Assembly (NCBI GenBank): GCA_013180565.1
Contig: QBUN01000300.1
Coordinates: forward strand, 1-7,211
Source of the DNA: Candidatus Methanophaga sp. GoMg3.2
Lineage (GTDB): Archaea > Halobacteriota > Syntropharchaeia > Alkanophagales > Methanospirareceae
Length of the DNA: 7,211 nt
Reading direction: 5' to 3'
The translations under genes and the position numbers were made by a program. The notes beneath the pieces were generated by a model. That model searched no databases. It saw only the letters and a program-made list of their open reading frames with translations, and was not told where the DNA came from. Of the stretch, positions 1 through 6,576 are shown piece after piece (positions within the stretch are counted from its first letter, which is position 1; every line of letters begins with the position of its first letter).

Positions 1-67
1 TCTGTTATACTGATAAACACTGGGCGGGTGTAGTGTGAATGGATATTGAGATTCCTGAGGATATAAG

Positions 68-148
68 ATGACAGAACAACTGATGGGAAATCTGCCGAGC
101 TTACAACAGGAGGAAAGCGGCGATGAGCGGTGTACCGGAAGGGTATAA
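68..148 (+). CDS. Possible 26-aa leader peptide overlapping the hsdS start
   Basis: A short frame starting ATG (MTEQLMGNLPSLQQEESGDE, 26 residues in total) has GAGG about 7 bases upstream and ends inside the hsdS coding region in a different frame. Its own ATG overlaps the stop of an even shorter frame at 39-71 (MDIEIPEDIR) in an ATGA arrangement. That frame in turn directly follows a TGA at 36-38, which closes a frame open from the window edge. The chain of overlaps would fit translational coupling of an upstream operon gene, such as the modification subunit normally found beside hsdS, into hsdS. I recognise no family. It may equally be the decayed tail of an upstream gene or chance. Confidence 0.25.
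   Translation: MTEQLMGNLPSLQQEESGDERCTGRV
108..113 (+). promoter_or_regulatory. Ribosome binding site of hsdS
   Basis: AGGAGG lies 9 bases before the ATG at 123. It is a full anti-Shine-Dalgarno match and fixes this ATG as the hsdS start, rather than the in-frame ATG at residue 10. Confidence 0.7.
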
Positions 149-1151
149 GATGAGCGAGGTGGGTGTAATTCCTGAGGAGTGGGATGTCAAGACGTTAGAA
201 AATATTACTACGGAGATAGGAGATGGCATTCATTCAACTCCGCAGTATGTTCCGTATTCGGATATCTTTTTTGTAAATGGTAACAATTTAGTAGATAATT
301 CAATAAAAATCACCGATAATACATTGTGTGTCAGTGAGTACGAATACAATAAGCACAAAAAGAGATTAAATGATAGAACAATATTGTTATCAATTAATGG
401 TACAATTGGAAATATTGCATTTTTCAATGACGAGAAAGTAATTTTGGGAAAAAGTGCAGCGTATATTAATGTCAATAATTCCACCAATAAAATTTTTATT
501 TTCTATATATTGCAATCATCCGGCATCAAAAATTATTTTGAAGATGAATTAACTGGTTCAACTATTCGCAACCTTTCGTTGAAAACAATAAGAAATACCC
601 CAATCGCACTCCCACCAACAATAGAAGAACAAGAAGCCATCGCCTCCGCCTTAAGCGATGTGGATGCACTCATCGCCGCACTGGCGCAGCTCATCACCAA
701 GAAGCGCAACATCAAGCGGGGCGCCATGCAGCAGCTTCTCACAGGCAAGAAACGCCTGCCGGGGTTTGAGGGGGCGTGGGAAGTGAAGAGGCTGGAGGGG
801 ATACTTCAAAGTGCCAAACTTGGAGGTAATTATCCAAATAGTGAAAAAGAAACAAATTACCCGTTAATTAAAATGGGAAATATTAATCGAGGATTTATTG
901 ATTTAAGTAAAATTGAATTTATTACAACAGGATATATTCCATCGGAAAATGACAAATTAGAATATGGCGATATTTTGTTTAATACTAGAAATACACTTGA
1001 ACTTGTAGGAAAAGTGTCAATATGGAAAAATGAACTGCCGTTGGCTTATTATAACTCAAACTTAATGAGATTAGAATTTAAACAGAGTGAAGTGTCTTCT
1101 AATTTTTTCATGAATTATATTTTAAATACTAAGGGGGCACCTTATAATTAA
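123..1151 (+). pseudogene. hsdS: Type I restriction-modification specificity subunit HsdS, 3'-truncated
   Basis: HsdS selects the DNA target of a type I restriction-modification enzyme (complex with HsdM and HsdR). The N-terminus has the typical lead-in YKMSEVGVIPEEWDVKTL (residues 8-25), followed by target recognition domain 1 (about 20-160). The central conserved helix (about 162-217) contains LPPTIEEQEAIASALSDVDA and the QQLLTGKKRLPGF signature. Target recognition domain 2 then starts at about 219. The frame stops at 342 residues, whereas complete two-TRD proteins usually run to about 400-450. The end of TRD2 and the second conserved helix are missing. The last native residues are about N335-K337 (YILNTK); the final GAPYN is read from the inverted repeat of the insertion sequence at 1129-1437. 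The two TRDs are AT-rich and the central region GC-rich. A truncated HsdS may be inactive; some half-size subunits work as dimers, but this break is inside TRD2, so loss of function is more likely. Confidence 0.9.
1129..1141 (+). repeat. Left terminal inverted repeat of the deleted insertion sequence
   Basis: CTAAGGGGGCACC pairs with the right end at 1425-1437 (12 of 13). Similarity continues more weakly for about 14 bases inward on both sides (AT-rich, ending AAATCC / AAATTC). Confidence 0.75.
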
Positions 1152-1220
1152 ATCCATAGCTTTAGATAAGTAATACTTCTTCTAAAACGTAGGGAAAAAA
1201 ATAATTCTGATGAACTTTGG

Positions 1221-1412
1221 ATGGGAGTTTTAGGCAGTCTTAATGAAGTGCAAGCACGACAGTTGGCAGGTCTAAAGGCGTTAGAATTTGGTTGGGGCAG
1301 AATCTCGAAAGTTGGAAGACTTACAGGTATGGATTATAAAACGATAAAAAAAGGGATGACTGCAGTTGAAAACGGAAACTACACTATCAAACCACAAAAA
1401 ACTAAAAATTAG
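1221..1412 (+). pseudogene. ISAzo13-like transposase, N-terminal remnant
   Basis: The 63 residues match the usual beginning of ISAzo13-type (DDE) transposases: a LNEVQARQLAGLKALEFGWG segment, then ISKVGRLTGMDYKTIKKGM, the helix-turn-helix that binds the element ends. In complete proteins this is followed by a Gly/Arg-rich linker and the DDE catalytic domain. Here the frame turns into NGNYTIKPQKTKN and stops, so the whole catalytic part is absent. The frame is open back to 1170 and no good ribosome site precedes the ATG at 1221, so the original start was probably further upstream and has decayed. The family assignment is from recalled sequence pattern. The fragment cannot act as a transposase, but its helix-turn-helix could in principle still bind the ends if it were expressed. 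Confidence 0.7.
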
Positions 1413-1513
1413 AATTTATTTTCCGGTGGCCCCTTAGCACCCGTTGTATCGCTCACGCGGACGGTAAAACTACCTGCCGAGGCGAGAGCTACAAGGCAAA
1501 GCAAGCATAGCAA
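1409..1513 (-). pseudogene. Secreted protein, 5' fragment cut by the insertion sequence (cohesin-like start)
   Basis: Reading the minus strand, a TTG at 1513 follows AGGAGAGGG (1528-1520) with good spacing and opens LLCLLCLVALASA, a compact signal-peptide core with an A-S-A cleavage site. The mature start GSFTVRVSDTTGA follows. This is the style in which cohesin-like or other beta-sandwich domains of archaeal surface proteins begin (…VSDTTGAPG…); that comparison is from memory. After GCT (1438-1436) the frame runs into the right end of the insertion sequence and reads KGPPENKF before TAA. Native coding therefore ends at the element boundary and the rest of the gene is missing. It lies downstream of, and in the same direction as, the giant surface-protein gene, so it was probably a second secreted surface protein of the same cluster. 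No ATG start is present in frame. Confidence 0.6.
1425..1437 (-). repeat. Right terminal inverted repeat of the deleted insertion sequence
   Basis: GGTGGCCCCTTAG on the plus strand is the inverted match of the left end at 1129-1141, with a single mismatch. Bases beyond 1437 resume the coding frame of the broken secreted protein on the minus strand. Confidence 0.75.
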
Positions 1514-1715
1514 ATAAATCCCTCTCCTGACATTTTCCGCTGGAAGACAATAGAATTAAAATAAAATTCTGGTTTGGGTTTTTATAGTGCGATCAATGAT
1601 GATGGTTTGATATTTTCTGTGAATTTCGTGATAATTAATAGTACTTGCATTCAATCTTCTTATTATTTTCTGAATACACTCGGAACTGAGTGTTCCATCT
1701 TCATCTTCGACATAC
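1514..1715. other. Gene-free spacer between the secreted-protein fragment and the giant gene
   Basis: This stretch of about 200 bases is AT-rich, and I see no supported gene in it. It holds the ribosome site of the fragment downstream (1520-1528) and a small hairpin at 1676-1693 just behind the stop codon of the giant gene. A minus-strand frame that overlaps the end of the giant gene stays open to 1556. Its codons look neutral and I do not call it a gene. Confidence 0.5.
1676..1693 (-). terminator. Small hairpin behind the giant surface-protein gene
   Basis: ACACTC and GAGTGT form a 6-bp stem around a 6-base loop, about 23 bases past the TGA of the giant gene. The minus strand then continues with A-rich rather than T-rich sequence, so this is at best a 3'-end structure and not a classical terminator. 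An alternative pairing GGAAC/GTTCC (1682-1696) competes with it. Confidence 0.25.
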
Positions 1716-4700
1716 TCAATAGGCACTATAGACCCATTCCACGCAACATGGCGAGTGGTTCCAGAGGAATGCCTTGATTCGTATCTCCCCCTTGTTTCTA
1801 GCTGGCGGCACAATGAACCATGAAGTGGCGGTATCTGTCTTGAATTCCAAGCAAAGCCCTGCTTGAGTGTCTCCTTGCAGGTTCACACCATCTGCTCGAT
1901 ATTCAAACAGAATTACGGCATTGCACCCTCCAGCGCGTTCGCTAACAGTCCCGCTCCCTGAAGCAGTTGCTGTTAAGGTAATATTTTTTCCAGGGATAAG
2001 GGTAGATGGAGGTTTGTCAAAGCTCGCAGTAAAAGTTGCGTCATAATATTCGTAGCCGTAGTCCACCTTCTTAGTACGGTAGATAAATCTCCCCTCAGAG
2101 ACAGTAAACTGTTCAAGTGTCCCATTGGCGCGTGGGGAGGTGTAATATCCGGGTGTTGCTCCTCCCCCGATGAACTCGGTAGGTGCATTGTCCGGGTTTA
2201 CCCGGGTCTCCACCAGAATCCACTTGGCTGTTTCAGTGCCTGGTGGGTCTCCCGTAGATGTTGGCGTGGGCGTGGGCCCGGCTGGCGTGGGCCAGGCTGG
2301 CGTGGGCCAGGCTACCAGGCCAAAAGCTCTCTCCTGGGGGCTAAAGGGATCGTTCACACGCGCTTCTATGTTGACGGTTCCTCCTTTGGAGATGATGGTA
2401 TCGGGATCGGAGAGGTGACGTCTGTCATGGGTAGTTTGTTCGACATCAGGATCATCGGGCGCCTCCCAGATCACTGGAAGGGTCTGACCGACATAAGAGC
2501 ATGTGGCTTTCGGAACTCCATTGACTAACAGTGTTGGCGGCACCAGGTGACTATGGCGTGGATCCCAGAAATCATCGGTCACAGGTATCATCCACAGATA
2601 CCCTTTTGCATCTCCGTTAGTCCACGAGCCTTCGACAACGATTACCTTATATACTTTCCCATTCGGTGTCAGATTTAATGGATTGGGAGCCTCCGTCACA
2701 ATATCATCAGGTTTAATAGAACCATTCATTATACCAGCTTGATCGAAGGCGATAACATACGGAAATTCTCCACGGACCGGAGTGGTAAAGACAATGGTTA
2801 GATCAGTCTCGATATCCGGGACGGTATACCTCCTAGGCCCTGTAGGTGCAACAAGTAAGGGTGTATTGGTCCGGACATGTGGCTGGAGGGGGAGCCATCC
2901 CCTATTCGCGTACTCTGTGAGGACTGCATTATAAGCTTCCATAACTTTGTAATTATAAAGCATGGCCCCTATGCGGTAGCCATCAGGGAAACTCTCAGCC
3001 AGCGTCTTACCATCTGACAGTCTAATTTCGGATGTGATGGGGTTGGTGCGATTGGGAATGGGTATTGCCGTGTACATATTACCCCGTCCAAATAGGGGTG
3101 TCGACAGGACGAACTCTGCATCAATCGCATCTCCGTCAGCATCTGCAACTATGGCATAGACACAGGTCATGCCACCTGGATACTGCGTAGGATCTACATG
3201 GGCCGGGTCCGGCAAAGTTGCAAGCCTTTTTAATTCGGTGCTAGCGCTTATTTCACCAGGGACGGGCGGTGTCACATAGACGCCCCAGTTTGGAATCCCA
3301 GGAGTTGGTAAAAAGTTCACATTCGGAAAAGGAATAGAATGATTTCTTGGTAAGCTTGGTCTTGGTAAGCCTGGTGCAGGTACAGCACTGTAAACACTGT
3401 AATTTCTTCGCTTGCCATCTAATCTACCAAAGTCAATAACTCTATCATCTACCACGACATCAATATACGGCTTTGCGTTGGGAATGGCCCGGATAATCCA
3501 GCGCCCCTCGTTGAACAGGCCATACTGGTCATAGACGGTGAAATATACCGTGTAAATACCAGCCCTGCGCGTTTTGAATCGAGTGCCAAGTGTGGATCCG
3601 GATGCCATTGTTCCCGAGGTAAAACTGCTGATAGAGGCACCAGTCGGCACGGTCCAGTAGTACTTCAGGGCCGAACCTTCCGGATCCCTCACAGCCGCAG
3701 AAAGGGTTATGCCTTCATCTTGTAGCTGTTCAATCTTGATTGGGCCTATATTGAGAATCTGGTTTGTCCCAAGCAGAGGAACCCCTTCGGGGACTATCGC
3801 GTTACAGTTTACAACAGGTCTGAAATTTGTGGATTCTACCACAGTCCTGCCTGGGAACATTATGGAATCATTCGTATATGTATTAGTACTATCAGCTCCA
3901 TAATCCCTAATCGCAATCGTCTGATCGATCTGCCCGTCATCTGCTCCTCCTGTAAGTACTGGAATGGTAAACCACATACTATTTGCTACTCCCGGTTGGG
4001 GACGTGGGTAGCTGACAAGGAAGTGGTACCGTCCGGGGAGGAGTTGCATGATTCGTGATTCATCCTGCTTCAATTGCACGCCGCCTGCGGGAAGTGGACG
4101 GGTCGCCCGGAACTGGCTTTGATCGGGTGTATCTGGCGGCGGGACAGGTCCGGCTATATACATCACGGTGATTGGGAGATCCGAGGTGTCCAGTTGCTGC
4201 CGGTTGACAATTTCCACAGTGGACTTCCCTGTATAGAAAAGCCCGTAAAAAGAGAGGTGAGAAATATTTGTCGCTATAAAGTCTCCGTCTATCGTTCCAC
4301 CTATATTCTCCCAAATCTTATTCTTGTCGTCCCAGCGGCCAATGTATAGATTGTACCTGTCTTCGCCGGCGGGAATGGGGAGAGTAATGGTCACGGGCTC
4401 ACTAAACGTCAAATTGGAGGGCAACAAAACGAAAAGCTTCCCTACAGGGACTTGCCCGAATGGAGAACCACTCGGGAGATTCTCCGTAGTGGCTATTGAT
4501 ATCGTGACATTATTCGTAACGGCTTGTGCCGGGACATCTAAAGAAGCCCCATTCAATTCATTGTCTTCGCTCTCGACTGTCAAAAGTCCTCCTGCAGTCG
4601 GCAAAATGGTAGAAGAGGTAAGCACGGTAACTGGAGCTTTTTCACTATCTATTGGTGGTGGCGTTGTAGTAGGAGCTGATGGTTCTTTTTTATCATAAAG

Positions 4701-6368
4701 AGCGTTGATCTCATCGGCAGAAAGGGCATAATTGTAGATCATGACCTCGTCGACAGTGCCCGAAAAATAATCACCGAAGGATGGATTCTTACCAATATTA
4801 ATATAATCCCAGCCAGATCCGAGCTTGCCTTTTTCTTCGCTTATCAAGGCACCATTTACATATAGTTTTACTGTCTCCGCGCTCTGGTCGTAAACTGCTG
4901 CTAAAAAAAACCATTCCCCGATTGTGACAGGAGAGTATCCTACAACCCATGAACCACTAAAGACTGACCAGCCTTTACCTCCACCACGTGTATCGATATC
5001 TATGGTGCGATCAAATCCCCCATTGTCATGGGAAACAATGGTACCCCCCGAATCATCATCGGCTCGGACCCAGGCTGTTATGGTCATCTGCGGCATCACC
5101 GTTGGATTTATATCTACTGGCGCAGAAACATAATCGTCCTTTCCATCAAAGCTCAATGCCTGACCACTGATCCCTGAGACAAAAGTAGCACCATGAATAG
5201 TCCCATCATTACCACTTCCAGAACTATCATAAGCTATATTCCCGCTGCCTTCGTTGAAATTCCAGTATCCAACAAGACCTCCTTCTGATGGTATGGGTGC
5301 AGGCAGATCAAGTGGCATTTCTTTCTCTGATACCGTTATGTCCTCTGTGTCCGAATCACCTTTGCGGGGTCCGTCTATGACAGTTACCTTTATCCGGTAG
5401 ATCCCTTTATTGTTAAACTCGACTGCATACTTCCGGATACCGTCTGAATCTATTTTGTCCTCAAACTCGCACCCCGCATTTGTTGGTGTGTCATCGATAC
5501 CCGCTTTGAAAACCACATCATCACTTAAAGGTGAAGCGGCAACATTTATTTCATCGCCTGCTACACCTGTTACAATGAGTTTTACTGTCTCAAGTTTAAC
5601 CGTAGAGGTCATATCAGCCTCAATTGCAATTTCTCCTTTTAGTACTGCTAAAGGTCTTACAACGCTCTCGGCTTTCAATCCACATGCCTGCGCATCGTCT
5701 GTCTTCACCTTAAAGGTATAAGCACCAATAGTCCATCCTGTGGTCTCGAGGTTGTTATAGCCATACTTGTCATTCAACTCCTTAACGGTTATATCTGTAA
5801 ATTGCTGATCATTCACCTCGTCATGTTCTATTTGCCCATCAGGACCAATTACAACGAGATCAACTTGATCACCAGGAAATAAGTTCATTCCACCGGTATA
5901 TATTGTCACTGACGTACCCGCAGCGAGGGACGATACCTCCTTTGTACCTACTTTGAGTTGTAATGGCATATTCGGCTCTTTGACTGAAAGCTGGGCTTGG
6001 TCGGCAGTATTATAGGCTACATAATAAGCACCTGACGTTGGCCAATTTACGTTGTAAATACGGTTGTTAGCATCTGGCTGATACACGTTCTCTATATCAC
6101 CACTTACTATCCTGACTATTATCACTGTCCCGGTGAACCCCTCAAATTGTAAATTCTGTCCGAGCAGCACTTTTTCTGTCGTGTTTGGTTTGATAATGTT
6201 GAAGTTCCCTCTATCACTACTAGCACTTACCATCGGCATTGTCGCTGCAAGTACAGAAACAATCATAATCGCAGCCATTGAAATGCCTATTATCGCTTTA
6301 CCTTTTACATTCTTCGTATCCCTACCATTCCCTCCACTTATTCTTCTTTTTTGTTCCATTTTGATCAT
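1716..6368 (-). CDS. Giant secreted multidomain surface protein (LamG, ZU5-like, PKD-like domains)
   Basis: This 1550-residue protein is predicted to be exported and to act at or outside the cell surface, probably in adhesion or as cell-envelope material. Domains read in order: basic N-terminus and signal segment (about 22-50, ending MPMVSASS); beta-rich S-layer-like domains typical of methanogen surface proteins (about 55-350, including GDEINVAASP and RKYAVEFNNKGIYRIKVTV); a LamG/concanavalin-like jelly roll (about 363-562, from GLVGYWNFNEGSG through ALSFDGKDDYV and ITAWVRADD to VDEVMIYNYALSADEI); a Thr/Pro linker (562-576); a ZU5/GAIN-like domain (about 577-712, ending HLSFYGLF); an unassigned beta domain (715-860); a PKD- or cadherin-like domain (about 875-962, DPEGSALKYYW…YTVYFTVYD); a long unassigned region (963-1350); a Trp/Pro/Thr repeat linker (about 1353-1377); and a C-terminal beta domain with a CC pair (1541-1542). 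I see no catalytic motif and no C-terminal sorting or membrane segment. The ATG at 6368 has GGAG 12 bases upstream and an in-frame stop just before it; the ATG at 6359 is an alternative. The DNA frame is intact throughout. Confidence 0.93.
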   Translation of the reverse strand: MIKMEQKRRISGGNGRDTKNVKGKAIIGISMAAIMIVSVLAATMPMVSASSDRGNFNIIKPNTTEKVLLGQNLQFEGFTGTVIIVRIVSGDIENVYQPDANNRIYNVNWPTSGAYYVAYNTADQAQLSVKEPNMPLQLKVGTKEVSSLAAGTSVTIYTGGMNLFPGDQVDLVVIGPDGQIEHDEVNDQQFTDITVKELNDKYGYNNLETTGWTIGAYTFKVKTDDAQACGLKAESVVRPLAVLKGEIAIEADMTSTVKLETVKLIVTGVAGDEINVAASPLSDDVVFKAGIDDTPTNAGCEFEDKIDSDGIRKYAVEFNNKGIYRIKVTVIDGPRKGDSDTEDITVSEKEMPLDLPAPIPSEGGLVGYWNFNEGSGNIAYDSSGSGNDGTIHGATFVSGISGQALSFDGKDDYVSAPVDINPTVMPQMTITAWVRADDDSGGTIVSHDNGGFDRTIDIDTRGGGKGWSVFSGSWVVGYSPVTIGEWFFLAAVYDQSAETVKLYVNGALISEEKGKLGSGWDYINIGKNPSFGDYFSGTVDEVMIYNYALSADEINALYDKKEPSAPTTTPPPIDSEKAPVTVLTSSTILPTAGGLLTVESEDNELNGASLDVPAQAVTNNVTISIATTENLPSGSPFGQVPVGKLFVLLPSNLTFSEPVTITLPIPAGEDRYNLYIGRWDDKNKIWENIGGTIDGDFIATNISHLSFYGLFYTGKSTVEIVNRQQLDTSDLPITVMYIAGPVPPPDTPDQSQFRATRPLPAGGVQLKQDESRIMQLLPGRYHFLVSYPRPQPGVANSMWFTIPVLTGGADDGQIDQTIAIRDYGADSTNTYTNDSIMFPGRTVVESTNFRPVVNCNAIVPEGVPLLGTNQILNIGPIKIEQLQDEGITLSAAVRDPEGSALKYYWTVPTGASISSFTSGTMASGSTLGTRFKTRRAGIYTVYFTVYDQYGLFNEGRWIIRAIPNAKPYIDVVVDDRVIDFGRLDGKRRNYSVYSAVPAPGLPRPSLPRNHSIPFPNVNFLPTPGIPNWGVYVTPPVPGEISASTELKRLATLPDPAHVDPTQYPGGMTCVYAIVADADGDAIDAEFVLSTPLFGRGNMYTAIPIPNRTNPITSEIRLSDGKTLAESFPDGYRIGAMLYNYKVMEAYNAVLTEYANRGWLPLQPHVRTNTPLLVAPTGPRRYTVPDIETDLTIVFTTPVRGEFPYVIAFDQAGIMNGSIKPDDIVTEAPNPLNLTPNGKVYKVIVVEGSWTNGDAKGYLWMIPVTDDFWDPRHSHLVPPTLLVNGVPKATCSYVGQTLPVIWEAPDDPDVEQTTHDRRHLSDPDTIISKGGTVNIEARVNDPFSPQERAFGLVAWPTPAWPTPAGPTPTPTSTGDPPGTETAKWILVETRVNPDNAPTEFIGGGATPGYYTSPRANGTLEQFTVSEGRFIYRTKKVDYGYEYYDATFTASFDKPPSTLIPGKNITLTATASGSGTVSERAGGCNAVILFEYRADGVNLQGDTQAGLCLEFKTDTATSWFIVPPARNKGEIRIKAFLWNHSPCCVEWVYSAY
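2262..2314. repeat. 15-bp tandem repeat encoding the Trp/Pro/Thr linker
   Basis: GGCTGGCGTGGGCCA occurs twice back to back (2280-2294, 2295-2309) with degenerate partial copies on both sides (GGCGTGGGCGTGGGCCC before, GGCTACCAGG after). On the coding strand each unit reads A-W-P-T-P, giving AWPTPAWPTPAGPTPTPTST in the giant surface protein. The unit length is a multiple of three, so copy-number change would keep the frame. Confidence 0.85.
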
Positions 6369-6380
6369 GTCATTCTACGT

Positions 6381-6384
6381 CTCC
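6381..6384 (-). promoter_or_regulatory. Weak ribosome binding site of the giant surface-protein gene
   Basis: GGAG on the minus strand lies 12 bases before the ATG at 6368. The spacing is longer than ideal, but it favours this start over the in-frame ATG at 6359, 21 bases away. Confidence 0.4.
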
Positions 6385-6539
6385 ATAATGCTTGTATAAC
6401 TTTCTAATTTCAGATAGTTTCTTGATTGAAACATTGTCATAAATATGGCTCGCTCTCGGGGCGTGCATGCAGTCACTAGCGTTTTAACTCTCGTTCTATC
6501 AAATTCTTTCTACACATGCATTAATGTACTAACCACATC

Positions 6540-6553
6540 TATATAAAGGTTTT
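6540..6553 (-). promoter_or_regulatory. Archaeal TATA box with adjoining BRE-like bases for the giant gene
   Basis: The minus strand reads AAAACCTTTATATAG: an archaeal TATA element (TTTATATA, 6547-6540) preceded by a purine/A-rich stretch where the TFB recognition element should be. Transcription would start about 25 bases downstream, near 6515, leaving a leader of about 150 bases before the ATG at 6368. A second, weaker TATATATA run lies at 6564-6571. Confidence 0.5.
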
Positions 6554-6576
6554 ATGTTTTTTCTATATATACCCCT

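Larger units (their letters stand above)
1129..1437. mobile_element. Internally deleted insertion sequence (ISAzo13-like remnant, ~309 bp)
   Basis: The element is bounded by terminal inverted repeats CTAAGGGGGCACC (left) and, read from the other end, CTAAGGGGCCACC, matching at 12 of 13 positions with weaker similarity running inward. Between them lies only the start of a transposase reading frame, which ends about 25 bases before the right end. A complete element of this kind would carry a transposase of several hundred residues, so most of the gene has been lost while both ends are kept. This gives a MITE-like, non-autonomous form. The flanks (TTTAAATA on the left, CACCCGTT on the right) show no target-site duplication. 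The two flanks belong to different broken genes. The outer limit may instead be the G run (1133-1433), since CTAAG on the left is also normal hsdS coding. Confidence 0.72.

Noticed and set aside
1121..1445. Target-site duplication around the deleted insertion sequence
   Set aside because: TTTAAATA on the left and CACCCGTT on the right share no direct repeat. The CTAA shared by both ends is inverted and counted with the terminal repeats.
1556..1813. 85-residue minus-strand frame overlapping the end of the giant gene
   Set aside because: Its first part is the giant gene read in another frame, it has no ribosome site, and the tail is AT-rich without recognisable features. I keep it only as a hint of a possible late frameshift.
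2170..2418. 82-residue plus-strand frame with a Gly/Val repeat
   Set aside because: The repeat (VGVGVGPAGVGQAGVGQA) is only the antisense reading of the 15-bp Trp/Pro/Thr linker repeat.
4324..4698. 124-residue plus-strand frame inside the giant gene
   Set aside because: It lies opposite the ZU5-like domain, whose frame shows clear domain sequence. The plus frame has no ribosome site or family pattern and is an antisense shadow.
6133..6399. 88-residue hydrophobic plus-strand frame
   Set aside because: It is the antisense image of the signal-peptide region of the giant protein; antisense of hydrophobic and basic codons gives a false membrane-protein look.
6464..6471. TGCATGCA palindrome as an operator
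   Set aside because: It is a single 8-bp palindrome without a second copy or a known regulator nearby, so it could be chance.
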